The notes beneath the pieces are model-generated. The model saw only the letters and a program-made list of their open reading frames with translations, ran no database searches and had not been told where the DNA came from. From assembly GCA_900318405.1 (NCBI GenBank), contig ONKP01000003.1, positions 28,274 to 92,273 of the forward strand: DNA of 64,000 bases, in the 5' to 3' direction. Of the stretch, positions 16,396-25,805 are shown in pieces (the first letter of the stretch is position 1; each line of letters begins with the position of its first letter). The position numbers and the translations under genes were made by a program. The DNA is from an uncultured Eubacteriales bacterium (GTDB lineage Bacteria; Bacillota; Clostridia; Lachnospirales; Lachnospiraceae).

Positions 16396-17427
16396 TCATC
16401 GGAAGCTGGATGATCCGGAACCGCTGTTCAAATAGGTGTTCATATATTGCTCCAGTTCCTTCATAAAGGCCGGATCAGACATCAGCCGGGCTGCGGCTAT
16501 ATAGGCAATGATCCAGAACACAAGCAGTATGATACCGAGCACGAGACCGATGATGGCAAACGCCTTAAACCGCGATGCATAGGCCATGGGATTTTTTCTG
16601 ATCTGCATCAGGGCCGCGATGCCCATGACAATGGCAAGCACACAGGGAATAAAGAAAAATTCACCGAACGGAATGGACAGCAGTCCGAAGATAAAGGCCG
16701 CTACAGCAAGGCCGCAGGACTGCGCATCGCCGCGGTTCGGGTAATTGCCGTAACCATAGCCGCCATCCGGATACCCGCCATAATTTCCGCCATTGCTTCC
16801 GCTATTCGGATTACCGTTATAATTGCCGCCGTAATTTCCGCCACTGGCAGAACCGCCATTACCACCGGCAGCATCCTGTCCCTGGTTCCAGCCCGCGTCA
16901 TAACCTGACCCGTTCTGTCCATAGCCATTACCGTAACCCGAATTCCGGTTATCCCAGCCGTTATTGCCTGAAGACCCGTTCCAGCCATTGTTCTGACCGT
17001 TATTACCGAAAGCTCCGTTCCAGCCATTGTCCTGCCCGTTATTACCGGAAGACCCGTTCCAGCCATTATCCTGTCCGTTGCTGCCGTAGCTTCCGTTCTC
17101 AGACCCGGTATTCTGTCCAGTCGCGTTATTTCCCTGTGCATAGCTTCCGGACTGAAAATTTCCACCGGCAGACGTATTGTTCTGCTGTCTGTCAAGATCC
17201 TCCAGCGGATGCCACTGACCGAACTGCCAGTACCCCTGTGCCTGCCCGGAAGCATCTGTATCTCTTCCGTTATTTCCGGAGACATCGGATGCCGATGCCG
17301 TCTGCGTTCCGTTTTCTCCGGTTTTTCCCTGATCCTGAGCATCCATACCTGGAACAGGGCGTCCGCAGTTGCTGCAGGCCTTCGCATCATCAGGAAGTTC
17401 TGCACCGCAGTATATACATTTCTTCAT
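16396..17427 (-). CDS. Zinc-ribbon, Gly/Asn-rich membrane protein (DUF4190-like)
   Basis: 343 residues. An N-terminal zinc ribbon (CIYCGAELPDDAKACSNCG) is followed by about 190 residues of low-complexity Gly/Asn/Gln/Ser sequence with four or five degenerate copies of NGQDNGWNGSSGN. A C-terminal DUF4190-like domain has two hydrophobic segments (about 245-285 and 295-325). The chromosomal place, between rimM and trmD, normally has no gene, so this is an insertion into a conserved translation operon. The ATG at 17427 is nine bases after GGAG. Function unknown; a disordered tether to a membrane anchor is what the sequence shows. Confidence 0.8.
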   Translation of the reverse strand: MKKCIYCGAELPDDAKACSNCGRPVPGMDAQDQGKTGENGTQTASASDVSGNNGRDTDASGQAQGYWQFGQWHPLEDLDRQQNNTSAGGNFQSGSYAQGNNATGQNTGSENGSYGSNGQDNGWNGSSGNNGQDNGWNGAFGNNGQNNGWNGSSGNNGWDNRNSGYGNGYGQNGSGYDAGWNQGQDAAGGNGGSASGGNYGGNYNGNPNSGSNGGNYGGYPDGGYGYGNYPNRGDAQSCGLAVAAFIFGLLSIPFGEFFFIPCVLAIVMGIAALMQIRKNPMAYASRFKAFAIIGLVLGIILLVFWIIAYIAAARLMSDPAFMKELEQYMNTYLNSGSGSSSFR

Positions 17428-17444
17428 CTGTTCTGCCTCCGTTA

Positions 17445-17981
17445 TCATCCGTCCGACCGGTCTGTTTTCTTCTCGTTGATCAGACCGGGAAGCAGATGTA
17501 CCTTCATCTGCCCTGCCTCGACGTTAACGCTCATGATACACGCTTTAATTGCCGGAATCAACACTTCCCCGTATGCATCCGTCTGAACCGCGTATACATC
17601 ATTCGCGCCCGTACTGATCACATCCGTGAGCTTTCCGAATGCTTTTCCGTCATCCGTAAACACCTGCATGCCGATCAGATCCGCGATATAGTATTCGTTT
17701 TCTTCGAGCGGAACACCCTTTTCCCGCGGTACATACAGACTACAGCCGCGGCAAAGCTGTGCGTCATCCATGGTCTCGATGCCGGAAAGCTTCAGAATGA
17801 CCATGTTTTTGATGTACTTGACAGATTCCACAGTATGCGCCTCTCTGCCGCTTTTCCGTTCAAGAATCACCTCGTCGAGATCGTCAAAACGCTCGGGATC
17901 ATCCGTTGTCGGAAAAACGCGAAGCTCGCCGTGCACCCCATGCGGAGCGGTAACTGCACCGACTTTCAGAAATTTTTCCAT
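17445..17981 (-). CDS. rimM: 16S rRNA processing protein RimM
   Basis: Assembly factor for the 30S head that binds S19. 178 residues with an N-terminal VGAVTAPHGVHGELRVFP motif and a C-terminal PRC-barrel (YYIADLIGMQVFTDDGKAFGKL trimmed to its core YYIADLIGM and GKLTDV here). The ATG at 17981 is preceded by GGAG at about ten bases and gives the usual N-terminus; upstream in-frame codons belong to the intergenic hairpin region. It sits between khpA and trmD as in other Firmicutes. Confidence 0.94.
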   Translation of the reverse strand: MEKFLKVGAVTAPHGVHGELRVFPTTDDPERFDDLDEVILERKSGREAHTVESVKYIKNMVILKLSGIETMDDAQLCRGCSLYVPREKGVPLEENEYYIADLIGMQVFTDDGKAFGKLTDVISTGANDVYAVQTDAYGEVLIPAIKACIMSVNVEAGQMKVHLLPGLINEKKTDRSDG

Positions 17982-18012
17982 GGGTATTTCTCTCCATATA
18001 AGATAACACATG

Positions 18013-18089
18013 AAAACGCTGCGAAGCAGTTCCCGCACTGCCGATCCATCATCAGCTTCCTGTGCGCAGACTCCACATCCGCAGCGTTT
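18013..18089 (-). repeat. Large inverted repeat between khpA and rimM
   Basis: Perfect 10-base arms AAACGCTGCG (18089-18080) and CGCAGCGTTT (18022-18013) enclose 57 bases on the minus strand. There is no T run, so it is not an obvious terminator. It could shape mRNA stability or a regulatory leader for rimM. Confidence 0.6.
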
Positions 18090-18134
18090 ACACAAATCCC
18101 ATTGTTGCCATACAGTGTCGCACCGCACAGCCTG

Positions 18135-18368
18135 TTACTCTACGATTTCTACCGTGACCCTTTTGTCAATCCTTGTGGATGCAGCCTTCACTACAGAGCG
18201 GATTGCTTTTGCGATTCTTCCCTGACGACCGATCACTCTTCCCATGTCTCCCGGCGCCACCTTCAGCTCTATGGTGATCTCATCGCCGTTCTCGACCTGG
18301 TTAACAACCACCTGGTCCGGTTCATCCACAAGGGCTCTGGCGATCACTTCTACCAGCTCCCTGATCAT
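18135..18368 (-). CDS. khpA: KH-domain RNA-binding protein KhpA (YlqC)
   Basis: 77-residue single KH-domain protein with the GxxG-type loop in VIGRQGRIAKAIR. In Firmicutes it works with KhpB as an RNA chaperone affecting cell elongation and translation. ATG at 18368 has GGAGGTG upstream. Located between rpsP and rimM, its conserved position. Confidence 0.93.
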   Translation of the reverse strand: MIRELVEVIARALVDEPDQVVVNQVENGDEITIELKVAPGDMGRVIGRQGRIAKAIRSVVKAASTRIDKRVTVEIVE

Positions 18369-18391
18369 AACAGCACCTCCGGTTTCGTCGA

Positions 18392-18637
18392 TTATTTTTC
18401 GATACCAGCTGCCTTGAAGATCTTTCCAACCACTGCGGTCGGCTGTGCTCCGTTGTTAAGCCACTTCTTTGCAGACTCCTCATTTACCTTGAATGTGCTG
18501 GGCTCGGTGTTCGGATCATAGGTTCCGATCTCCTCGATAAAACGGCCATCGCGCGGTGAATTAGCGTCTGCTACAATGATTCTGTATGCCGGTGCTTTTT
18601 TCTTACCAACTCTTCTTAAACGAATCTTTACTGCCAT
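18392..18637 (-). CDS. rpsP: 30S ribosomal protein S16
   Basis: 81 residues; [19 protein letters not shown] and [13 protein letters not shown] are typical S16 signatures. It binds 16S rRNA in the 30S body. The ATG at 18637 with GGAGG nine bases upstream gives the standard N-terminus. Followed 23 bases later by khpA. The 160 bases up to ffh contain a GTGCAG / CTGCAC hairpin and no other gene. Confidence 0.96.
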   Translation of the reverse strand: MAVKIRLRRVGKKKAPAYRIIVADANSPRDGRFIEEIGTYDPNTEPSTFKVNEESAKKWLNNGAQPTAVVGKIFKAAGIEK

Positions 18638-18797
18638 TTCTGATTCCTCCAAAAAATAAATGTAAAAATAAAATGTTATCTATCATAATCTCTGTCAGGA
18701 TATTGCCAGCCAGAGGAATTATGCCTGTGTACGCTGTGCAGTGAAACTGCCTGTTCATGCTGCACAGTAGAGCTCATATCAGCTCATGCACTGCTGT

Positions 18798-20174
18798 TTA
18801 TGAGAACGGGAAGCCGCCGCCGAATCCGCCGAACATGTTGCCCATGCCTCTTCTGCGTTTACCTTTCTTTCCGCCCATGCCGCCCAGCTGTTTCATCATC
18901 TTGCGGCTCTGTTCAAACTGCTTCAGGAAGCGGTTGACCTCGGCGATATCCAGGCCTGCGCCTTTGGCGATGCGCTGCTTTCTTGATACATTGATCAGAT
19001 CCGGATTGGCTCTCTCCTGCGGTGTCATGGAGTGAACGATCGCTTCCGTATGAGCCAGCTGTTTTTCGTCAACGGCATTTTCGATATCTTTCATCTTGCC
19101 GCTCATGCCGGGCATCATCGAAAGGATACCCGAAATACCGCCCATATTCCGCATCTGCTCCATGCTCGTCAGATAGTCGTTAAAATCAAATTTCGATTTC
19201 CGGACATGCTTCTCGAGCTCTTTTGCCTTATCCTGATCGACATTTGCCTCAGCTTTTTCAATCAGGCTCATGACATCGCCCATGCCGAGGATTCGGCCCG
19301 CCATGCGGTCGGGATAGAACTGGACGAGATCTTCCATCTTCTCGCCCATGCCGACATACATGATCGGCTTGCCGACCACGGCTTTGATGGACAGTGCAGC
19401 ACCGCCTCTTGTATCGCCGTCGAGCTTGGTGAGAATGACGCCGTCAACGCCCACCTGATCATTGAAGGACTTCGCCACATTCACGGCTTCCTGTCCTGTC
19501 ATGGCGTCTACAACCAGCAGCGTCTGATCTACACCGACGGTATCGCGGATGCGGACGAGCTCACCCATCATATCCTCATCGATCTGCAGACGTCCTGCCG
19601 TATCGATGATCACCACATTTTTACCGTTTTTCTCAGCGTGCTCAACACCGGCTTTTGCAATATCCACAGGATCTTTTTTGTTTCCCATGGAAAAAACTTC
19701 GACGCCGACCTTTCCGCCGTTCGTCTGCAGCTGTTCCACAGCGCCGGGCCTGTAGACATCGCAGGCTACGAGGAGCGGGCTGCGTCCTTTGCCTTTCAGC
19801 TGACCTGCCAGCTTGGCGGCTGTCGTCGTTTTACCGGAACCCTGAAGGCCCGCCATCATGATGATGGTGAGTTCGTTTTTATTTTTCAGAGAAAGCTCTA
19901 CAGGCTCCGGTCCCATCAGGCTGACCAGTTCATCGCGCACGATCTTGACAACCATCTGTCCCGGATTCAGGCCGTGCATCACGTCCTGTCCGATGGCTTT
20001 TTCCTCGACGCTTTTCGTGAACTGCCTGACGACTTTGAAATTGACATCGGCTTCCAGCAGGGCCATCTTCACCTCACGCAGTGCGGCTTTTACATCCGCT
20101 TCCGTGAGCGTGCCCTTGCTCCGAAGGTTCTTGAAAGCATTCTGCAGTTTATCGGTTAAACTTTCAAAAGCCAT
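18798..20174 (-). CDS. ffh: Signal recognition particle protein Ffh
   Basis: SRP54 GTPase that binds 4.5S RNA and signal sequences and docks at FtsY. 458 residues: N domain (1-85), G domain with [14 protein letters not shown] and TKLDGD, and a methionine-rich M domain (from ~300) ending in a basic Gly/Met/Phe tail. The start at 20174 has GGAG eight bases upstream; the longer frame overlaps the ylxM stop. It immediately follows ylxM. Confidence 0.97.
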   Translation of the reverse strand: MAFESLTDKLQNAFKNLRSKGTLTEADVKAALREVKMALLEADVNFKVVRQFTKSVEEKAIGQDVMHGLNPGQMVVKIVRDELVSLMGPEPVELSLKNKNELTIIMMAGLQGSGKTTTAAKLAGQLKGKGRSPLLVACDVYRPGAVEQLQTNGGKVGVEVFSMGNKKDPVDIAKAGVEHAEKNGKNVVIIDTAGRLQIDEDMMGELVRIRDTVGVDQTLLVVDAMTGQEAVNVAKSFNDQVGVDGVILTKLDGDTRGGAALSIKAVVGKPIMYVGMGEKMEDLVQFYPDRMAGRILGMGDVMSLIEKAEANVDQDKAKELEKHVRKSKFDFNDYLTSMEQMRNMGGISGILSMMPGMSGKMKDIENAVDEKQLAHTEAIVHSMTPQERANPDLINVSRKQRIAKGAGLDIAEVNRFLKQFEQSRKMMKQLGGMGGKKGKRRRGMGNMFGGFGGGFPFS

Positions 20175-20199
20175 ACGTAATCTCCACAGAGCATAACGC

Positions 20200-20541
20200 T
20201 TATAATTCATCCAGTATCTCAGAGGAAATCTCGCGAATTGCTCTGAGACGATTTTCTGTATCAGTATCTTCCGTCTCCGTCAGCTTCTGGATTCGGCGGA
20301 CATCGGAACGGATCTTCATGAAGCGTTCCACAAGATGCAGCCGATTTTCATAATCTTCCAGCTGCTTCACGGTCCGGCGCATCAGATCATGCACACCCTG
20401 CCGGCTGATGCCCTCTTCCCTCGCGACCTCCGCCTCGGAGTAGTCGTCGAAGTTGACCGCCTGATAGATGCGACGCTGGTGTTCTGTCAGCAGTTCGCCG
20501 TAAAAATCATAGAGATAAGATTTTTCAACAAAGGCTTCCAC
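20200..20541 (-). CDS. ylxM: YlxM-family helix-turn-helix protein (SRP operon)
   Basis: Sigma-70 region-4-like protein encoded upstream of ffh in Firmicutes and linked to SRP function. 113 residues from the GTG at 20541, chosen for GGGAG ten bases upstream. A GTG at 20571 would add ten residues but lacks a ribosome binding site. The helix-turn-helix is the segment SEAEVAREEGISRQGVHDLM, preceded by KSYLYDFYGELLTEHQRR. First gene of the operon, with a strong promoter about 75 bases upstream. Confidence 0.9.
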   Translation of the reverse strand: MEAFVEKSYLYDFYGELLTEHQRRIYQAVNFDDYSEAEVAREEGISRQGVHDLMRRTVKQLEDYENRLHLVERFMKIRSDVRRIQKLTETEDTDTENRLRAIREISSEILDEL

Positions 20542-20578
20542 AAACTGCCGTCTCCCACCACTGAAGCTCACTACTCAT

Positions 20579-20612
20579 ATAAAAATACAGGTACGTTTTG
20601 CGCGCACCTGTA
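20579..20612 (-). terminator. Hairpin with short T run upstream of ylxM
   Basis: ACAGGTGCG and CGTACCTGT pair on the minus strand, followed by ATTTTTAT. It could terminate citrate synthase transcripts. It would also form the very 5' end of the ylxM mRNA started at the promoter 20614-20642, so an attenuator role is possible. Confidence 0.5.
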
Positions 20613-20613
20613 T

Positions 20614-20642
20614 AATATAAGCCTGTTCAGGCGATGTGTCAA
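20614..20642 (-). promoter_or_regulatory. Promoter of the ylxM-ffh operon
   Basis: Minus strand TTGACA (20642-20637), 17 bases, TATATT (20619-20614). The -35 box is inside a perfect hairpin TCAAGCA-AAAA-TGCTTGA that follows the citrate synthase stop codon. Confidence 0.75.
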
Positions 20643-20660
20643 GCATTTTTGCTTGACGCG

Positions 20661-22031
20661 TTAATTTTCCTCACGGTTTTCCAGATCCTCATACTGGCGA
20701 TGATGGCCCACATATTTATAGGCAGGACGGATAATCTTGCCGCCGCTCACGATCTCCTCGATCCTGTGTGCCGACCAGCCGGAAATACGCGCAATGGCAA
20801 AGAGCGGTGTAAAGAGCTCTTTCGGGAAATCCAGCATGGAATAAACGAACCCGCTGTAAAAATCAACGTTTGCGCATACAGGCTTGACGAGCCGGCGCTT
20901 CTGCTGCATGCACTCCTTACCGATGTTCTCCACCTTCTCATACAGCGAATATTCGTCTTCCAGATCCTTTTCAATGGAAAGCTTCTTGGCGTATTCCTTC
21001 AGGATCACGCATCTGGGATCAGAGAGCGTATAGACGGCATGCCCCATACCGTAGATCAGTCCCGCATGGTCGAACGCCTCGTGATCGAGGATCTTGTTCA
21101 GATAGTTGCGGATCTCTGTCTCATTGTCCCAGTTGTGGACATTTTTCTTGATGTCATCAAACATCTGCAGAACCTTCAGGTTTGCACCACCGTGCTTGGG
21201 TCCCTTCAGAGAGCCCAGAGAAGCGGCAATCGCAGAATAGCTGTCAGTTCCCGTCGACGAAACGACGTGTGTCGTGAAGGTTGAGTTGTTGCCGCCGCCA
21301 TGCTCCGCGTGGAGGATCAGCGCGATATCCAGAACCTTGGCTTCCAGCTGCGTGTACTGTCCGTCCGGATGCAGCATCTGGAGCAGATTTTCTGCCAGAG
21401 ACAGCTCGGGTTTGGGATTCCGGATGATCAGGTTCTGTCCCTCATGATAATGACGGTGGGTATGATAGCTGTAAACTGCCAGGAGCGGCATTTTTGCGAT
21501 CATGGACAGAGACTGACGCAGAATATTGTCGATGCTCGTATCCTCTGCTCTGTCATCATAGGAATAGAGGGTAAGAATCGAGGTCTGCAGAGAATTCATC
21601 ATATTGCGGCTCGGCGCCTTCATGATGACGTCCCTTGTAAATTCTTCCGGCAGCTCACGGAAGTTGCTCAGAATATCCACAAACAGGTCCAGCTGTGTTT
21701 TTGTCGGCAGATCGCCGAAAAGCAGCAGGTAGGTGATCTCCTCGAAGCCGAAGCGGCGATTGCGGATGCCTCTGACCAGGTCATTGATATTGTAACCGCG
21801 ATAATACAGCCGGCCCTCTGCGGGGATCTTCTCTCCGATCGAATTGGCTGTAATTCCGGTAACATCGGAAATTTCCGTGAGGCCGGTGAGTACGCCGCGC
21901 CCTGTATTGTCACGCAGTCCGCGCTTTACCTCATATTCCACATAGAGAGAAGGATCTATGGCACCGGTCTGGCTGCTTCTGGCAACAAGTTCTTCGATTG
22001 CGTCATCCAGTTCTTTTCTGCTCAGTCCCAT
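20661..22031 (-). CDS. gltA: Citrate synthase
   Basis: Condenses acetyl-CoA with oxaloacetate. 456 residues with the catalytic His and Asp motifs LHAEHGGGNNSTFT, GPKHGGAN and NVDFYSG and an arginine-rich C-terminal closing segment. It belongs to the longer clostridial type with about 40 N-terminal residues before the core. The ATG at 22031 has AAGG about eight bases upstream. It is transcribed as a single gene; the ~190-base gap up to the tRNA terminator has no recognised promoter. A 2-methylcitrate synthase role cannot be excluded by sequence alone. Confidence 0.92.
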   Translation of the reverse strand: MGLSRKELDDAIEELVARSSQTGAIDPSLYVEYEVKRGLRDNTGRGVLTGLTEISDVTGITANSIGEKIPAEGRLYYRGYNINDLVRGIRNRRFGFEEITYLLLFGDLPTKTQLDLFVDILSNFRELPEEFTRDVIMKAPSRNMMNSLQTSILTLYSYDDRAEDTSIDNILRQSLSMIAKMPLLAVYSYHTHRHYHEGQNLIIRNPKPELSLAENLLQMLHPDGQYTQLEAKVLDIALILHAEHGGGNNSTFTTHVVSSTGTDSYSAIAASLGSLKGPKHGGANLKVLQMFDDIKKNVHNWDNETEIRNYLNKILDHEAFDHAGLIYGMGHAVYTLSDPRCVILKEYAKKLSIEKDLEDEYSLYEKVENIGKECMQQKRRLVKPVCANVDFYSGFVYSMLDFPKELFTPLFAIARISGWSAHRIEEIVSGGKIIRPAYKYVGHHRQYEDLENREEN

Positions 22032-22216
22032 GGCTCCATCCTTTCTGTCTGTGTGAAACTGTGTCACTTTGTGTGAAGATATCTTTATAGCATTTTGCGT
22101 TTGTCATCGGAATACAAACGTGTTACCCGTATAAAAACTTTCCCTGTTTATTATGGCTGCCTCACATCATGCATCAAGCTGACTGCCGGGCACCTGATAC
22201 AGCATACATTTCATAT

Positions 22217-22271
22217 AAAAACAAAATGCGGCTAACCAGGCAGGCACACAGGCCATCTCTGATTAGCCGCA
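22217..22271 (-). terminator. Intrinsic terminator of the tRNA-Thr gene
   Basis: Arms TGCGGCTAA and TTAGCCGCA enclose about 27 bases and are followed by TTTTGTTTTT on the minus strand, directly behind the tRNA. Confidence 0.85.
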
Positions 22272-22272
22272 G

Positions 22273-22345
22273 AGCCGGAAATCAGACTTGAACTGACGAC
22301 CCCCTCATTACGAGTGAGGTGCTCTACCAACTGAGCTATTCCGGC
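22273..22345 (-). tRNA. tRNA-Thr (anticodon CGT)
   Basis: Complete cloverleaf on the minus strand. The acceptor arms are GCCGGAA and TTCCGGC. The anticodon stem CCTCA/TGAGG carries loop CTCGTAA, and the T arm GTCAG/CTGAT carries TTCAAGT. No CCA is encoded. It has its own promoter and terminator. Confidence 0.95.
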
Positions 22346-22366
22346 ACGTGCCGAGGCACAAGCTTT

Positions 22367-22394
22367 ATTATACATAATTGAATACAAAATTCAA
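22367..22394 (-). promoter_or_regulatory. Promoter of tRNA-Thr
   Basis: TTGAAT (22394-22389), 16 bases, TATAAT (22372-22367) on the minus strand. Confidence 0.75.
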
Positions 22395-22406
22395 GCATAT
22401 TTTTCT

Positions 22407-23249
22407 TCAGTCATACAACTCCGGCCGGCGCAGATTGAGATAAGGTCTTTCCTTCCTGTACCGTCTCACGATCTCCGCATCGATCTCCGCCGTCAGAAGT
22501 TCTTCTCCACTCCCGGCTTTCGCGATTGTACACCCATCGGGATCAACGACAAGGGATTCTCCGGCAAAATCCATCTCTGCTTCTCTTCCGACCCTGTTGC
22601 ACATGGCGATATAGCACTCATTCTGAAAAGCCTGCACCCGGATCTCCTGTTCAAAGAGCTCCATTGGCTCCTGCCTTGTATTCGCTGTCGGGATCAGGAT
22701 CAGCTCCGCCCCGCGCAGAGCTTCCGTCCTGATACTCTCCGGATAATGCCGGTCAAAGCAGACAACGATGCCCACTTTAATGCCACCGAGATCGAACACG
22801 TGAAAACCGTCATCTGACGGCGTGTAATAATCCTGTTCGTAAAAGTACTCTGCCTGTGCGATGTGCACCATCTTCTGGCAGCCGATCACTTCACCCGCCC
22901 GGTCGATCAGGAAACTCGCATCGTAATTCTTACCGTTCTCACGGAAGTAAAAATTCGGCGACGCCGCGATCTGATACTTCCGGCAGTACTCGCGGAAAGT
23001 GACAAAAGCCTCATCATCAGCGGTGATTGCCTCCGGTCCCGTCATGCCGCCGCAGCAGCCGCCGGGATTACCGGGAAACTGTGCAAAAAACGGCGACAGC
23101 TGTACCTCAGGATAAAAAATGAGATCCGCGGAATCCTTCGACGCTTTTTCCAGACTGGTCAGGCTGCTGACCAGATTTTCCCGCTTTTGGGTCGTCATCG
23201 CCATCTGCGCCAGCGCAATCCTAAGCCTGCCGTCTGCTGTTCCAGTCAT
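22407..23249 (-). CDS. Carbon-nitrogen (nitrilase-family) hydrolase
   Basis: 280 residues of the nitrilase/amidase superfamily, which hydrolyses amides or nitriles through a Glu-Lys-Cys triad. Here the triad is Glu in YPEVQ, Lys in CQKMVH and Cys in VVCFDRHYPES. The CFDRHYPE context resembles N-carbamoylputrescine amidase or beta-ureidopropionase-like branches, but the substrate cannot be fixed. A Gly/Cys-rich loop (GNPGGCCGG) near residue 60 is unusual. The ATG at 23249 is preferred (GGGAAGAG upstream); earlier ATGs lack a ribosome site. Single gene, close behind the topoisomerase A subunit. Confidence 0.85.
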   Translation of the reverse strand: MTGTADGRLRIALAQMAMTTQKRENLVSSLTSLEKASKDSADLIFYPEVQLSPFFAQFPGNPGGCCGGMTGPEAITADDEAFVTFREYCRKYQIAASPNFYFRENGKNYDASFLIDRAGEVIGCQKMVHIAQAEYFYEQDYYTPSDDGFHVFDLGGIKVGIVVCFDRHYPESIRTEALRGAELILIPTANTRQEPMELFEQEIRVQAFQNECYIAMCNRVGREAEMDFAGESLVVDPDGCTIAKAGSGEELLTAEIDAEIVRRYRKERPYLNLRRPELYD

Positions 23250-23315
23250 TTTACTCTTCCCTGCTTGTTTCAGCATTTTCTTCACCATGCATCTGTATTC
23301 TGGACACTCATCATA

Positions 23316-25553
23316 TTATGAACGTGGTCTGGTACCTTTGCCATCCCGCTTCGCCAGGTGCAGCTTATTGAGATGAAGCTCCCTGTCGTGATACTGGATC
23401 GTAAAGTCCGTCCGGTTCTCCAGCAGATAAGCCTCTTCGACCGCATCTCCGTCCGCAAGCTTCATGCCGCGCACGCCGATCGCATTCTTTTTCTTCTCCG
23501 GGATTTCCGATACAGCAAACCGCAGGAAATAATCATTATGCGACTGCAGGACAAGCGTATCGCCGCTATCCAGGAATCCGACAAACACCACACCGTCCTG
23601 CTCATCCGCAAGCGACGTCGCAGCGACGGTCTTTCTCGTTACGTCAAATTCCGCGCCGTCCACAGCCTTCACCATGCCGCGGGCAGACACGAACAGCAGC
23701 CGGTGCATTTTTACATCCTGCATCGAAGCTGCAAAAATAATCCGCTCGCTCTCCGTCGAATAATTGCATACATTGTCCAGCGGCGTTCCCTTGTCACGGA
23801 ATTTCGTGAAGGGAAGTTCTTTTACGCGGACCGTATGCATCACACCCTTATCTGTAAAAATACAGATCCTGTCTGTATTCAGGCAGTGGAAAATATACCT
23901 GTTTTCGCTGTCCGCCGCTTCTTTGTTTTTCGTGTAAACCGCCGGATCGATCGTTCTCGCATAACCGAAGCGGTCCATCAGGAATACCAGCTCGGTCTCC
24001 TCTTCTTCAGGCTCAGCAACGACCGGCGCCTCGGCATTCGTGATCTCCGTCTTCCGCGGAACCGCGTATTCTTTTTTGATCAGGTAAAGATCCGACAGAA
24101 TCACATCCGCCATGGTATCGTAATCATTCAATATTTTTTCATAGCGGGCGATCTTCTCTGTGGTCTCCTGATTCTCCTTGTAGAGCGCATCGATCTCGAG
24201 ACCGATCAGCTTGGCCAGGCGCATATCCAGAATTGCCTGTGCCTGCCGCTGTGTGAAGCAGAGCTGCTTTGCCTCTTTCTCACTCTTTTTGCTGCGGAAA
24301 CGGATGCCGTCTGTGACGCCCATTGTCAGGCAGTCCTTAGCCATCTGCTGATTTTTACTGCCGCGCAGGATCTCGATGATCAGGTCGATGACATCCACCG
24401 CCCGGATCAGGCCTTCCTGGATCTCTTTTTTCTCGATCTCCTTTTCCAGCAGTTTCTGATACTTTCTGGTCGCCAGATCAAACTGGAAATCCACATAGCT
24501 GTCGAGGATCCGCTTCAGGTTCAGCGTCTCGGGACGCCCGTCAGCAACTGCCAGCATGTTAACGCCGAACGTGTCCTCCAGTCTGGTCTTCTTGAAGAGA
24601 ATATTCCGCACGCGCTCCGGATCCGCGCCCTTCTTCAGCTCGAGCACGATCCGCATGCCGTCCTTGCCGGACATATTGGAGATATCCGTCACCTCCGGCA
24701 GTTCCCGTTTCTCTACCAGATCTGCCACATCCAGCAAAAATTTGCCGATGCCGCTTCCGATCATGGTATAGGGGATCTCCGTAACGACCAGAAGCTGTTT
24801 TCCGTTCTTTCCCTTTTCAATCTCCGTTCTGCCGCGCACACGGATTTTCCCCGTGCCCGTCTCATAGATCTCGCGGAGGTCGTCTTTGTTCACGACGATG
24901 CCACCGGTCGGAAAATCCGGTCCCTTGATGTATTTCATCAGATCGGCCGTCGTCAGATCCTTGTCACGGATATAGGCGCAGGCGGCATCGATCACCTCGC
25001 CCAGGTTGTGCGGCGGAATACTCGTGGCCATACCGACCGCGATACCGTCCGAGCCGTTCACCAGAATATTAGGGATGCGGACCGGCAGAACCTCCGGTTC
25101 TTTCTCCGTCTCATCAAAGTTCGGGACAAAATTCACGACATCCTTGTCCAGATCCTGCAGGAACACCTCCTGTGTGATCTTCTGCAGTCTGGCCTCGGTG
25201 TATCGCATGGCGGCAGCTCCGTCGCCCTCGATCGAGCCGAAGTTGCCGTGACCATCTATCAGCGGCAGCTCCTTCTTGAAGTCCTGCGCCATCACAACAA
25301 GCGCTTCATAGATCGAGCTGTCTCCGTGCGGATGATATTTACCCATGGTATCGCCCACGATACGGGCGGATTTACGATAGGGCCGGTCATAATAGGTACC
25401 GAGTTCATACATATCGTAAAGTGTACGCCTCTGTACCGGCTTCAGGCCGTCCCGCACATCCGGCAGCGCTCTCGAAATGATGACGCTCATCGCATAGTCA
25501 ATATACGATTTCTGCATAATCTCCGAGTATTCGGTGCTGATGATCTCTTCCAT
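23316..25553 (-). CDS. parC: Type IIA topoisomerase A subunit (ParC/GyrA family)
   Basis: 745 residues. Breakage-reunion domain with catalytic Tyr in AAAMRYTEARL and the QRR-type segment LKPVQRRTLYDM; a coiled tower and a beta-pinwheel C-terminus follow. The canonical gyrase QRRGGKG box is not seen in the C-terminal domain and the protein is shorter than usual GyrA. I therefore favour topoisomerase IV or the second clostridial set over gyrase. ATG at 25553 follows GGAG. Partner of the B subunit 250 bases upstream; that gap holds only short AAAGACTGT repeats. Confidence 0.8.
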   Translation of the reverse strand: MEEIISTEYSEIMQKSYIDYAMSVIISRALPDVRDGLKPVQRRTLYDMYELGTYYDRPYRKSARIVGDTMGKYHPHGDSSIYEALVVMAQDFKKELPLIDGHGNFGSIEGDGAAAMRYTEARLQKITQEVFLQDLDKDVVNFVPNFDETEKEPEVLPVRIPNILVNGSDGIAVGMATSIPPHNLGEVIDAACAYIRDKDLTTADLMKYIKGPDFPTGGIVVNKDDLREIYETGTGKIRVRGRTEIEKGKNGKQLLVVTEIPYTMIGSGIGKFLLDVADLVEKRELPEVTDISNMSGKDGMRIVLELKKGADPERVRNILFKKTRLEDTFGVNMLAVADGRPETLNLKRILDSYVDFQFDLATRKYQKLLEKEIEKKEIQEGLIRAVDVIDLIIEILRGSKNQQMAKDCLTMGVTDGIRFRSKKSEKEAKQLCFTQRQAQAILDMRLAKLIGLEIDALYKENQETTEKIARYEKILNDYDTMADVILSDLYLIKKEYAVPRKTEITNAEAPVVAEPEEEETELVFLMDRFGYARTIDPAVYTKNKEAADSENRYIFHCLNTDRICIFTDKGVMHTVRVKELPFTKFRDKGTPLDNVCNYSTESERIIFAASMQDVKMHRLLFVSARGMVKAVDGAEFDVTRKTVAATSLADEQDGVVFVGFLDSGDTLVLQSHNDYFLRFAVSEIPEKKKNAIGVRGMKLADGDAVEEAYLLENRTDFTIQYHDRELHLNKLHLAKRDGKGTRPRS

Positions 25554-25805
25554 GCATCTGTCTCCTGTTGTCTTCCTGTTTACAATCGTGAAAATATACC
25601 TTACGCCGGCATATCTTTATTCTCGTTATATTTTCTCACTGTACTTAAATGACTACACCATCGTTTTTATCTGCCAGCACCATCACAGTCTTTACAGTCT
25701 TTGCATTCTTTGTAAAGACAAATGTGTTGCAGGGCTTTTCAATACATGTAGTCATCCGCAAGGTTCTGCATCACACGCTGCTATACGTCCAGTCGTCACA
25801 TACTG

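Noticed and set aside
14785..16413. 542-codon plus-strand frame opposite rplS and trmD
   Set aside because: Shadow of trmD and rplS, both clearly real on the other strand.
23358..25652. 764-codon plus-strand open frame opposite the topoisomerase A gene
   Set aside because: It mirrors parC, has no ribosome binding site and His/Arg/Leu-rich shadow composition; the minus-strand protein is an unmistakable family member.
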